Assembly: GCF_000341085.1 (NCBI RefSeq)
Contig: NZ_ANBA01000009.1
Span: forward strand, 682,001-746,000
Length of the DNA: 64,000 nt
Origin: Nocardiopsis ganjiahuensis DSM 45031
GTDB lineage: Bacteria; Actinomycetota; Actinomycetes; Streptosporangiales; Streptosporangiaceae
Reading direction: 5' to 3'
The notes under the pieces were generated by a model. The model was not told the DNA's origin and made no database searches. It worked only from the letters and a program-made list of their open reading frames with translations. Shown here piece after piece: positions 36,312-45,451 of this stretch. Numbering within the stretch: position 1 is the first letter of the stretch; the number at the start of each line of letters is the position of its first letter. Position numbers and translations under genes: made by a program.

Positions 36312-36384
36312 CTCCCGCGACTGGACTCGAACCAGTAACCTGCCGGTTAACAGCCGGCTGCTCTGCCGATTGAGCTACGCGGGA
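36312..36384 (-). tRNA. tRNA-Asn (GUU), copy 1
   Basis: The cloverleaf reads on the minus strand: acceptor TCCCGCG/CGCGGGA, D-arm GCTC/GAGC, anticodon stem GCCGG/CCGGC with loop CTGTTAA (anticodon GTT), T-arm ACTGG-TTCGAGT-CCAGT, discriminator G. No encoded CCA. Confidence 0.95.
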
Positions 36385-36562
36385 TCGCGCGACTCCGGGG
36401 CCCTGCGGCCTCGGCGACAACACCAAGCCTAGCGCGTCCGCGAGGGTGCTCGCGACGTCTTTTTGTCCCGTACAGCCCAGCTCACACACTCCTGCGCCGG
36501 TACCGCGCCGGGTGGTTCACGACTCACGTCCTGATCGGCGCCCGGTCCCGTACACACGACGA

Positions 36563-36590
36563 AGGCCCGCCGGATCTCTCCGACGGGCCT
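36563..36590 (-). terminator. Terminator of the second tRNA-Asn
   Basis: It is identical to the hairpin at 36274-36301. Confidence 0.75.
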
Positions 36591-36600
36591 CCCCCTGCTG

Positions 36601-36673
36601 CTCCCGCGACTGGACTCGAACCAGTAACCTGCCGGTTAACAGCCGGCTGCTCTGCCGATTGAGCTACGCGGGA
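36601..36673 (-). tRNA. tRNA-Asn (GUU), copy 2
   Basis: It is identical in sequence to copy 1 across all 73 bases. A TAGTCT -10-like hexamer lies ~41 bases upstream on the minus strand (around 36714-36719). Confidence 0.95.
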
Positions 36674-36998
36674 TCGCGCGACTCCGAGACCTCGCGGCCT
36701 CGGCGACATGAATAGACTAGCGCGCTCCGCGAGTGCTCGTGACCGGTGTCGGCTCGTGTGCTCCGCACCACGAGGGGGTTGTGAACTGTTCCATGGTCCA
36801 TCAGCAGACATCGATTTCTATCAACAAAGATCATTGCGGAGTGAGACCAACGAGGACAGATAGCGTCCACGAGTCTGCCCGCACCCTCCCTGGAGATAAA
36901 TCGAGGAGCTGGTGGATTCGCCGGACATGGGCCTACCCGGCCCGCTAGCGTTCACCCTCGAACAGGTGAGCGAGTCCCGCCGGAAGGGGGTGAACCCT
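36674..36998. other. Region between tRNA-Asn and tnpB, likely containing the element's left end
   Basis: 325 bases, AT-richer at 36790-36850. It must hold the promoter of the second tRNA and the left end of the TnpB element. I could not define the end or a target motif with confidence. Confidence 0.35.
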
Positions 36999-38570
36999 GT
37001 GGTCGAGGCGGCCCGACAAAACGCCGAGCAGTATCCAAAGCGCGAGAAGAACAAGCTCAAGAAGCGTGGGTTCGAGCCCCGGCCCGGCCATGTGGTCCAA
37101 GCATTCGTGTACACCCTGGACCCGGGCGCTGGGACGGAGCAGAATCTGCGCTCACACTGCGGAGCTGCCCGAACGGCCTACAACTGGGCGCTCTCCCACG
37201 TGCTCGCGGTCTGGGATCAACGTGCGGCCGAGGCCTCCTACGACATTCCGGAAGAGGAACAAACCCCATGGCGTTCGTGGTCGCTTCCGGCACTGCGTCG
37301 GGCGTTCAACGCCACCAAACGGGAGGACCCCCGCTTCGCTGACTGGTGGTCGGAGAACTCCAAGGAGGCCTATAACACCGGGTTCGCCAACGCTTCGGCC
37401 GCTTTCGACAACTACGCCACGTCCAAACGGGGTGAGCGTCAGGGCCCCAAAGCGGGGGTGCCGCGCCGCAAGTCCAAGCACCGCTCCCGTCTGTCCTGCC
37501 GATTCACAACCGGGGCGATCCGGTGTGAGGAGGACCGCCGCCACATCAACTTGCCGGTGGTGGGCCGGATTCGCACCCACGAGTCCACCCGCAAACTCCA
37601 CCGGAGGTTGGCCAACGGGTCGGCGCGGATCCTGTCCGCGACCTTCTCCCACCAGCGGGGCCGGTGGCAGGTGTCGTTCCAGGTCGAGATCGAACGCGCC
37701 ATCCGTGCCCCGGCCCGCCCCGAGGGGGCGGTCGGGGTGGACCTGGGCATCAAGTCCTTGGCGGTGGTCTCTGACTCCGATGGTCAAGTGCGGCAGGTGG
37801 AGAATCCTCGCCACCTGGGCCGGGAGCTGAAGCGGCTACGCCGGGCCTCCCTGCGGGTGTCCAGGCGCCGGGGCCCGGACCGGCGTACCGGTCAGAGGCC
37901 CTCGAACCGGTGGGTCAGGGCCAACGAAAAGCGCAACAAGGTCCATCACCGGGTGGCGAACCTGCGCACCGACGCCCTGCACAAACTCACCACCGGCCTG
38001 GCTTGCGAGTACGGAACAGTGGTGGTCGAGGACCTGAACGTGTCCGGGATGCTGAAGAACCGACGCCTGGCCCGCCATATCGCCGACGCGGGATTCGGCC
38101 AGATCCGCCGTCAACTGGCCTACAAGACCGCCTGGTGGGGCGGTCGTATGATAGTCGCGGACCAGTGGTTCGCCTCTTCGAAAACCTGCTCGCAGTGCAA
38201 GGCAGTGAAAGCCAAGCTGCCACTGCACGTCCGGGTGTTCGACTGCGACGAATGCGATCTGGTCCTGGACCGGGACGTCAACGCCGCACGTAATCTCGCC
38301 GCCTTGGCGGCCAGCATGACCGGTACCGGAGTGGCTGGAGACCGGGGAGCACGAGCTCCGAAGGCCCGTGGAGCCGACCGTAGGACCCGCACCACCCGTC
38401 CCCGCCGTGCGGCGGGTACGGGGCGGGCAGGTGGCGCAAAACCGTGTGAGCGGACAGAAGCGGGACACCGTCCTCAAGACACCGAACAGCTTGGGCTGTG
38501 GTGAGACTGTGACGGACCTCCCAGGGGGAAACGCCCGGGATGTTGATAGTTGATGAGACTCAAAGCAACG
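36890..38570 (+). mobile_element. IS1341-type element (ends approximate)
   Basis: The extent is estimated from tnpB. The 3' flank 38505-38570 has a hairpin-prone stretch (CCCAGGGGG ... GCCCGGG) followed by TTGATAGTTGATGAG, a plausible right end. Insertion next to a duplicated tRNA locus and the somewhat lower GC of tnpB fit acquisition by transfer. The boundaries are inferred, not demonstrated. Confidence 0.4.
36999..38504 (+). CDS. tnpB: TnpB-like RNA-guided nuclease / IS200-IS605 accessory protein
   Basis: This 501-residue protein has the OrfB/TnpB organisation. An N-terminal helical segment begins QNLRSHCGAARTAYNWAL. The RuvC-like nuclease has Asp248 in VGVDLGIKS, Glu344 in VVVEDLNVSGM, and Asp426 in LDRDVNAARN. 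A zinc ribbon CSQC...CDEC lies between the last two. All catalytic residues are intact. GTG 36999 has a GGAAGGGGG ribosome site upstream; the conserved domain begins only ~30 residues later, so the N-terminal 40 residues may be extra. No tnpA transposase is adjacent, which makes this an IS1341-type solitary TnpB. The Arg-rich C-terminal tail is long. Confidence 0.9.
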   Translation: MVEAARQNAEQYPKREKNKLKKRGFEPRPGHVVQAFVYTLDPGAGTEQNLRSHCGAARTAYNWALSHVLAVWDQRAAEASYDIPEEEQTPWRSWSLPALRRAFNATKREDPRFADWWSENSKEAYNTGFANASAAFDNYATSKRGERQGPKAGVPRRKSKHRSRLSCRFTTGAIRCEEDRRHINLPVVGRIRTHESTRKLHRRLANGSARILSATFSHQRGRWQVSFQVEIERAIRAPARPEGAVGVDLGIKSLAVVSDSDGQVRQVENPRHLGRELKRLRRASLRVSRRRGPDRRTGQRPSNRWVRANEKRNKVHHRVANLRTDALHKLTTGLACEYGTVVVEDLNVSGMLKNRRLARHIADAGFGQIRRQLAYKTAWWGGRMIVADQWFASSKTCSQCKAVKAKLPLHVRVFDCDECDLVLDRDVNAARNLAALAASMTGTGVAGDRGARAPKARGADRRTRTTRPRRAAGTGRAGGAKPCERTEAGHRPQDTEQLGLW

Positions 38571-38625
38571 GTAACGTCGGGGCACGGACCACGCCGACCG
38601 TCATCAAGGCCGTAAAGAGGGAGCT

Positions 38626-38970
38626 ATGCGCTACCGGATCACGTTCGTCGCCGGACTCGCCATCGGATACGTGCTGGGAGCCAAGGCGGGCAGGGCCCGC
38701 TACGAACAGCTCGCCCGCACCGCCCGCAAGGTGGCCGACAGTCCCCTGGTCCAGGAGGTGGCCGGGGTCGTGGGTGCCCAGACCGGCAAGGCCGGCCGGG
38801 CCGTCTACGACAAGACCGTCGAGAAGATGCCCATCACCTCCGTGCGCGACTTCCTCGCGCGCCCCACCGAGGACGAGGCCGAGCTCGTCGAGTGGGAGAC
38901 CGGTCTCGTCAACGGGTCCCGCCCCGAGCAGGACCCGCAGGAAGGGCGGCCCGAGGGCCGGGACCTCTGA
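38626..38970 (+). CDS. YtxH-like small membrane-associated protein
   Basis: This 114-residue protein begins MRYRITFVAGLAIGYVLGAKAGRARYEQL, the glycine-zipper-like helix and basic cluster of YtxH-type proteins. An amphipathic helical region (VADSPLVQEVAGVVGAQTGKAGRAV) and an acidic C-terminus follow. It is likely tethered to the inner membrane. The function of the family is unclear; stress association is known for YtxH in Bacillus. It is followed two bases later by the next gene, so they form an operon. Confidence 0.75.
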   Translation: MRYRITFVAGLAIGYVLGAKAGRARYEQLARTARKVADSPLVQEVAGVVGAQTGKAGRAVYDKTVEKMPITSVRDFLARPTEDEAELVEWETGLVNGSRPEQDPQEGRPEGRDL

Positions 38971-38972
38971 CG

Positions 38973-39524
38973 ATGGCACTGTTCGGTCAGAACATCCCCG
39001 ACCAGGTGCGCTCCCGGCTGGAGCGCGGCGAACGGGTGCTCACCCACGCACCCGTCGCCGCCCCGGCCGGGGGCGCCCCCGGGACCGGCTCCCCCTCGGC
39101 CGGGGGCGGCGCCGTCCTGGTCGCGACCACCCGCGCCCTGTACCTGCCCGACGGGCGCAGCGTGCTCTGGCAGGACATCGACCAGGCCCGGTGGAGCCCC
39201 GACGCGCTCACCTTCGTCGAGGAGGGCTTCGGCGAACACACCGTCCGGCTGCGCACCGAGCTGACCGGCGACCCGGTGGACTACCGCCGCATGGCCGAGA
39301 CCGTCGCGGAGCGGGTCACCTCCACCATCCTGGTGAACCGCTTCGTGCCCTTCCCCGCCACCGGCTCCGCCACCGGTTTCCGGCTCGTGGCCCGGCGCGC
39401 GCCGCTGGGCAGCGAGATCGACTGGCGGGTGCACCTGGGCGAGGGCCTGGACCCGCAGGACCCCCGCCTGTCCGACTCCGTCTCCCGGGCTCTGGCACTG
39501 CTCCACGAACAGATGGGTGTGTGA
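38973..39524 (+). CDS. Uncharacterised soluble protein in operon with YtxH-like gene
   Basis: This 183-residue protein starts at ATG 38973, 2 bases after the upstream stop. A Gly/Pro-rich insertion (residues ~30-50) interrupts an otherwise regular fold. The visible pattern VLVATTRALYLPDGRSVLWQDIDQARWSPDALTFVEEG resembles PH-like/bPH barrel strands. The C-terminal RAPLGSEIDWRVHLGEGLDPQDPRL is distinctive. Related genes are common in actinomycetes but uncharacterised. Confidence 0.7.
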   Translation: MALFGQNIPDQVRSRLERGERVLTHAPVAAPAGGAPGTGSPSAGGGAVLVATTRALYLPDGRSVLWQDIDQARWSPDALTFVEEGFGEHTVRLRTELTGDPVDYRRMAETVAERVTSTILVNRFVPFPATGSATGFRLVARRAPLGSEIDWRVHLGEGLDPQDPRLSDSVSRALALLHEQMGV

Positions 39525-39557
39525 GCGGGTTCCGAGCGGCACGGGGCCGGTGACGGA

Positions 39558-39598
39558 GCGGACGCCCCCGTTCCCGGGTCGGCCCGGGAACGGTCCGC
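39558..39598. terminator. Two-part hairpin between convergent genes
   Basis: The inner stem CGTTCCCGGG/CCCGGGAACG (39569-39592) is perfect, and the outer arms GCGGAC/GTCCGC (39558-39563, 39593-39598) extend it. It separates the rightward 38973 gene from the leftward FAD oxidoreductase. Confidence 0.75.
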
Positions 39599-39634
39599 CA
39601 CACCGCTCCCGGGCCGCCCCTCCGCGGATGACCC

Positions 39635-42547
39635 TCAGGACCGCTTGTCCAGGCCCAGGGCGAGGACTTCGGCCAGATGCATCGCCTTGCGGCCCGCGCC
39701 CTGCTCGATCTGGGTGCGGCAGCTGTACCCGTCGGCGAGGACCAGGGTGTCGGGGTCCGCGGCGCGCACCCGGGGCAGCAGTTCGCGTTCGCCGATGGCC
39801 GAGGACACCTCGTAGTGCCCCTCGGTGAACCCGAAGTCGCCCGCCAGACCGCAGCAGCCCGAGTCCAGCACCTCGCCGTCGATCCCGGCCCGGGCGATCA
39901 GGTCCCGGTCGGCGTCGAAACCCGTCACCGCGTGCTGGTGGCAGTGCACCTGGGCCAGGGCCGAGGCGTCCACGCGCGGCGGCTGCCAGTCCGGGGCGTG
40001 TTCGTTGAGGAACCCGGCGAAGGTGTGCACCGCGGCGGCCACCCGCTTGCTCTCCTCCCCCGGCAGGAGCTCCACGAGGTCGTGCTTGAGCGCGGCCGTG
40101 CAGCTCGGCTCCAGGCCCACCACCGGCAGCCCCTGGGCCACCAGCGGCGCCAGGGCGGCCACCGCGCGGCGCATCACCGCGCGGGCCACGTCCAGCTGGC
40201 CCGTGGAGACCCACGTGAGCCCGCAGCAGACCTGTCCCTTGGGCAGCACCACGGAGAAGCCGGCGTCCTCCAGCACGCGGACGGCGGAGACGAGGACGTT
40301 CGGGTTGAGCAGGTTGCCGAACGTGTCCGGCCACAGCACCACCTTGGCCCCGCCCAGACGCCCCTCGCCCCGGTTCTGGCGGCGCCGGAAGGCCCGCGTG
40401 AACGTGGTGCGGGCGAAGGCCGGCAGGTCGCGCTGGGCGGCCACCCCGGCCATCCGCTTGGCCAGCGAGGACACCCCCGGCAGGCGGACCACCCGGTTGG
40501 CCTCCACCGGCGCCACCGCCGCCAGGCGGGCCAGGACCGGCAGCCAGCCCATCGAGTAGTGCGCCGCCGGGCGCACCCTCCCCTTGTAGTGCTGGTGCAG
40601 GAACTCGGCCTTGTAGGAGGCCATGTCAACGTTGACCGGGCAGTCGCTCAGGCAGCCCTTGCAGGACAGGCACAGGTCCAGTGACTCCCGGACCTCCTCC
40701 GACCGCCAGCCGTCGGTGATGACCTCGCCGTTGGCCATCTCGAACAGCAGGTGGGCGCGGCCGCGGGTGGAGTGCTTCTCCTCCTGGGTCACCTGGTAGC
40801 TGGGGCACATCACGCCCGGCCCGCTCTGCCGGCGGCACTTGCCCACGCCCGAGCAGCGGCGCAGCGCCTTGGCGAAGTCCCCGTCGTCCTCGCCGTAGGC
40901 CAGGGACGCCTGGGAGAGCAGCGGGAGCTCGGGGCGTACGTCGGTGGCGACGCGGATGTCGGAGTCCAGCGGGAGCGGGTCGACGATGATGCCCGGGTTC
41001 ATCAGGTTGTCGGGGTCCCAGACCCGCTTGAACTCACCGAAGGCGCGGATGAGGCTCTCGGGGTACATGCGCGCGAGGAGCTCGGAGCGGGCCTGTCCGT
41101 CCCCGTGCTCTCCGGAGAGCGAACCCCCGTGCCGCACCACGATGTCGGCGGCCTCCTCCATGAAGGCCCGGTACGCGCGGCGTCCGCTCTCCCGGGTGAG
41201 CTCGAAGTCGATGCGCACGTGGATGCAGCCGTCGCCGAAGTGCCCGTAGACGACCCCGTAGCGGTCGTGGCGGGCCATGAGGTCCTCGAAGTCGCGCAGG
41301 TAGGCGCCGAGGTTCTCCGGCGGCACGGCGGCGTCCTCCCAGCCGGACCAGGCCTCGGCGCCCGTGGGGCTGCGGGAGGTGAGCCCGGCCCCCTCCTCCC
41401 GGATCCGCCAGAGCGCCTTCTGGTGGGCGGGGTCGGTGACCACGGCGGCGTCGCGCGGGCGGCTCTCCCCGGCCAGCGAGTCGATCATGGTCTGCGCCGC
41501 GGCGGCCGCCTCGTCCGCCGTCGGGCCGGCGATCTCCACCAGCAGCCAGGCGTGGCCGAGCGGCAGGGGGACCCTGGACTTGGAGCCGTGCCGGTCCAGG
41601 GCGGCGACGATGCGGTCGTTGAGGCCCTCGACGGTGAGCGGGGAGTGCTCCAGGATCCCGGGGACCGCGTCGGCGGCGGCCGGGGCGTCCTCGTAGCCCA
41701 GGACCGCCAGGGCGCGGGCGGGCGGCGACTCGACCAGGCGGACGGTGGCGCCCAGGACCATGGCGCAGGTGCCCTCGGTGCCCACCAGGGAGGCGGCGAC
41801 GTCGCGTCCCTTCTCCGGGAGCAGCCGGTCGATGGCGTAGCCGGAGACACGGCGCCGGAAATCGGGCATGGCGGTGCGCATCTCGGAGCGGTGGGTCTCC
41901 ACGAGGCGGCCCAGGGCGGCGTGGATCCGCCCTTCACGGCCGGGGCGGCCGGCCAGCTCCTCGAACTCCTCGGCGGTGTGCCCGGATCCGACGGTGACCC
42001 GGGTGCCGTCGGACAGGAGCAGGTCCAGGGAGACCACGTTGTCGGCGGTGGTGCCCCAGGCGACCGAGTGGGAGCCGCAGGCGTTGTTGCCGATCATGCC
42101 GCCGATCGTGCAGCGGCTGTGGGTGGAGGGGTCCGGGGCGAAGGTCAGCCCGTGTTCGGCGGTGGCGGCGCGCAGGTCGTCGAGGATGACCCCGGGCTGG
42201 ACCGTGGCGGTGCGGGCCGCCGGGTCGATGTCGACGATGGTGCGCAGGTGGCGTGAGGTGTCGATGACCACGCCGGTGCCGATGGAGTTCCCGGCGATGG
42301 AGGTGCCGCCGCCGCGCGGGATGATCGGCACCCGGTGCGCGGCACAGGCGCGGACGGCGGCCACGCAGTCGTCGACGGTCTCGGGGATGACCACCGCGAG
42401 CGGGACGCGGCGGTAGTTGGAGGCGTCGGAGGTGTAGAGGGCGAGCGTGCCCGCGTCCAGAGCTACGGTGCCCTGAACGCCGTCCTCCAGGTCGCGGCGG
42501 AGTGCGGCGAGGTCCGGGCTTGCGGTGGTGCTGTGCGGGTCGGCCAT
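39635..42547 (-). CDS. FAD-binding and Fe-S D-2-hydroxyacid dehydrogenase (GlcD/D-lactate type)
   Basis: This 970-residue fusion has an FAD_binding_4 domain (IPRGGGTSIAGNSIG; TIGGMIGNNACGSHS) at ~40-270 and an FAD-oxidase C-terminal domain to ~530 (VYGHFGDGCIHVRI; SLSGEHGDGQARSE). Fe-S cysteines follow (CSGVGKCRR; CLSCKGCLSDCPVN), then two CCG domains near the end (CCGLTWVS; CCGLAGDFGF). Such enzymes oxidise D-lactate, glycolate or D-2-hydroxyglutarate at the membrane and pass electrons to the respiratory chain. The exact substrate is not readable. Start ATG 42547; the longer frame to 42616 lacks support. Confidence 0.9.
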   Translation of the reverse strand: MADPHSTTASPDLAALRRDLEDGVQGTVALDAGTLALYTSDASNYRRVPLAVVIPETVDDCVAAVRACAAHRVPIIPRGGGTSIAGNSIGTGVVIDTSRHLRTIVDIDPAARTATVQPGVILDDLRAATAEHGLTFAPDPSTHSRCTIGGMIGNNACGSHSVAWGTTADNVVSLDLLLSDGTRVTVGSGHTAEEFEELAGRPGREGRIHAALGRLVETHRSEMRTAMPDFRRRVSGYAIDRLLPEKGRDVAASLVGTEGTCAMVLGATVRLVESPPARALAVLGYEDAPAAADAVPGILEHSPLTVEGLNDRIVAALDRHGSKSRVPLPLGHAWLLVEIAGPTADEAAAAAQTMIDSLAGESRPRDAAVVTDPAHQKALWRIREEGAGLTSRSPTGAEAWSGWEDAAVPPENLGAYLRDFEDLMARHDRYGVVYGHFGDGCIHVRIDFELTRESGRRAYRAFMEEAADIVVRHGGSLSGEHGDGQARSELLARMYPESLIRAFGEFKRVWDPDNLMNPGIIVDPLPLDSDIRVATDVRPELPLLSQASLAYGEDDGDFAKALRRCSGVGKCRRQSGPGVMCPSYQVTQEEKHSTRGRAHLLFEMANGEVITDGWRSEEVRESLDLCLSCKGCLSDCPVNVDMASYKAEFLHQHYKGRVRPAAHYSMGWLPVLARLAAVAPVEANRVVRLPGVSSLAKRMAGVAAQRDLPAFARTTFTRAFRRRQNRGEGRLGGAKVVLWPDTFGNLLNPNVLVSAVRVLEDAGFSVVLPKGQVCCGLTWVSTGQLDVARAVMRRAVAALAPLVAQGLPVVGLEPSCTAALKHDLVELLPGEESKRVAAAVHTFAGFLNEHAPDWQPPRVDASALAQVHCHQHAVTGFDADRDLIARAGIDGEVLDSGCCGLAGDFGFTEGHYEVSSAIGERELLPRVRAADPDTLVLADGYSCRTQIEQGAGRKAMHLAEVLALGLDKRS

Positions 42548-42721
42548 GCCCACAGCGTGGCGCGGGCGGTGGCGGCCTGGCAACCACGGCACGCGGCCCC
42601 GGGGGCCGGTTTCCACCGGCCGGCCGCGGACCGGTTCCCGGGGCGGGCCGCGGTTCGGTCCGCGGGACGGCTGGGGTGTGCCGCGGGACGCGCCGCGGGC
42701 GGTGGCGGCCCGGGGCGTGGC

Positions 42722-44047
42722 TCAGTCCAGGGACTCGCGCATGGCCCGGACCAGTTCTCCGTCGGGGTCCATGTCCAGGTTCCAGACCATCATCCCGGCC
42801 AGACCGTTGTCCTTGACGTACCGGCCCTTGAGCTCGATCACCTCGGGGTTGTCGTAGGTCCACCACTCGTCGCCGTCGTAGATCCAGTAGGCGCCGGCCT
42901 CCTCGTCCAGGAAGCGGCGCCCGGCCATCTCCTCCAGCTGGTCGAAGGGCCGGGTGGGGCCGTCGTAGTCGTCGTCGGCGGGCCCCGAGGCCTCCTGGTA
43001 GCGTCCCTCGTTCCCGGCCGGGACGCCCTGCCAGCCGCGCCCGAAGGCCGGGACGCCCATCACGATCTGGTGGGGGTCGGCTCCCAGGTCCAGATAGCGA
43101 TGGATCGCCTGGTCCACACTGTTGGCGTCCTCGTTGTAGCCGGGGACGTGGAGGTTGGAGTGGTGGGTGGTGCGTTCACTCCAGGGGCCCGAGAAGTCGT
43201 ACCCCTGGACCGTGGCGAAGTCGACGTACTCGAAGACCTCCGCCTCGAAGGCCTCGGAGTGCTTCGCCCCGGCGGGCAGCGAGACGGACAGGACGTAGTC
43301 GTCCCCGGTCTCCCGGGAGAGCTCGTCCATCTGGCGGCGGAACTCGGCGACCAGCAGGGTGAAGTTGCGCGGGTCGTCGGGGTGTTCGACGTTGTCGGAG
43401 TTGCCCTCGCCGCCCGGCCACTCCCAGTCCAGGTCGATGCCGTCGAAGACCCCTGCGGCCGCGCCCTCCCCGCCCTGGGGCTCCTCGGCGCGGACCGGCA
43501 GGTCGCCGCGCAGCCACAGGTCCAGGCAGGAGGCGACGAAGGCCTCCCGGGACTCCTCGTCGCGGGCCGCGGTGGAGAAGTTCACCGACCAGTTCCAACC
43601 GCCGAGGGACAGGCTGGCGCCCAGGTCCGGGTACACCCCGCGGAGCTGGCGCAGCTGGTTCAGGCTGCCCGCCAGTTCCTGCTCGTACTCGTCGGCCTCG
43701 CCGCTGACGCTCTCGTCGGCGGCGTAGCGGCGCTGGTACAGCTCCCAGGGCTGGTCGTGGCTGCCCTCCGGGATGTGGCACAGCCCGTCCCGGTCGATGT
43801 CGCCGAAGGCCCACATGACCCTGGTGAGGTGCTCGGGGGCCCCGCTGTTGCGCAGTTCGTTGACGGTGTAGCCCCGGTTGGCCACGTTCCAGTCGGCGAA
43901 GTACCCGATGCGCTCGGGCTCTCGTTGGTTCATGAGCACGAAGGCCCCCACGAGTAGTGCGACTGCGACGGCGGCCGCGCCCAGTACCAGCAGCGGACGC
44001 CGCCCGAGGGGTGCCCTGTGTCTGGGTGGGGTCGGGTTGGCGTTCAC
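42722..44047 (-). CDS. Glycoside hydrolase family 18 protein with N-terminal signal-anchor
   Basis: This 441-residue protein starts at GTG 44047. A signal-anchor helix (LLVLGAAAVAVALLVGAFVLM) precedes a GH18 barrel: IGYFADWNV, LGGWNWS, the catalytic DGIDLDWEWP (DxxDxDxE complete), and late MMVWNLDMDPDGELVRAM. Chitin or chito-oligosaccharide is the usual substrate. No cleavage site is obvious, so it may stay membrane-attached rather than be secreted. No chitin-binding domain is present. Monocistronic as far as can be seen. Confidence 0.9.
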   Translation of the reverse strand: MNANPTPPRHRAPLGRRPLLVLGAAAVAVALLVGAFVLMNQREPERIGYFADWNVANRGYTVNELRNSGAPEHLTRVMWAFGDIDRDGLCHIPEGSHDQPWELYQRRYAADESVSGEADEYEQELAGSLNQLRQLRGVYPDLGASLSLGGWNWSVNFSTAARDEESREAFVASCLDLWLRGDLPVRAEEPQGGEGAAAGVFDGIDLDWEWPGGEGNSDNVEHPDDPRNFTLLVAEFRRQMDELSRETGDDYVLSVSLPAGAKHSEAFEAEVFEYVDFATVQGYDFSGPWSERTTHHSNLHVPGYNEDANSVDQAIHRYLDLGADPHQIVMGVPAFGRGWQGVPAGNEGRYQEASGPADDDYDGPTRPFDQLEEMAGRRFLDEEAGAYWIYDGDEWWTYDNPEVIELKGRYVKDNGLAGMMVWNLDMDPDGELVRAMRESLD

Positions 44048-44261
44048 ACCTCGAAGGTAGGGGCACGGCGGGGTCGGGACGGGGTGTTCGTCCCATGTCG
44101 GCCAGAAGAGGCCGTTTCCGCAGGCCCGGGAACCCGCGCGCCGCCCCGGTCGTTGTAGGACGACGTCCCACACGCATCATGGGGGCGGTGGAAGGACCGG
44201 CCACCGTGCTCGGCCGACGTGCGGGGCACCAGCCGCTGCGCGGGGTCCGCGCCGCGCGGGT

Positions 44262-45395
<1,134 letters not shown>

Positions 45396-45451
45396 TACAT
45401 TGTGCCCGCACCCCTACCTCGATAGGGAGAACTACTATTGTCACCCTCGTG

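Larger units (their letters stand above)
36264..36709 (-). repeat. Direct tandem duplication of a tRNA-Asn unit
   Basis: Positions ~36264-36420 and ~36553-36709 are nearly identical (offset 289). They include the terminator, the entire tRNA and ~30 bases of 5' flank. Weaker similarity continues upstream, around the TAGCGCG sequence. The spacer between the copies is unique. Confidence 0.9.

Noticed and set aside
36264..36709. Tandem tRNA-Asn copies as attachment sites of an integrated element
   Set aside because: Both tRNAs are complete with terminators, only ~130 bases lie between them, and no integrase is present. A simple tandem duplication explains it.
37050..37110. A GGGTTCGAGCCCC stretch near the tnpB start resembling a tRNA T-arm
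   Set aside because: No matching acceptor, D or anticodon arms could be placed around it, and the T-stem itself mismatches. It is probably chance.
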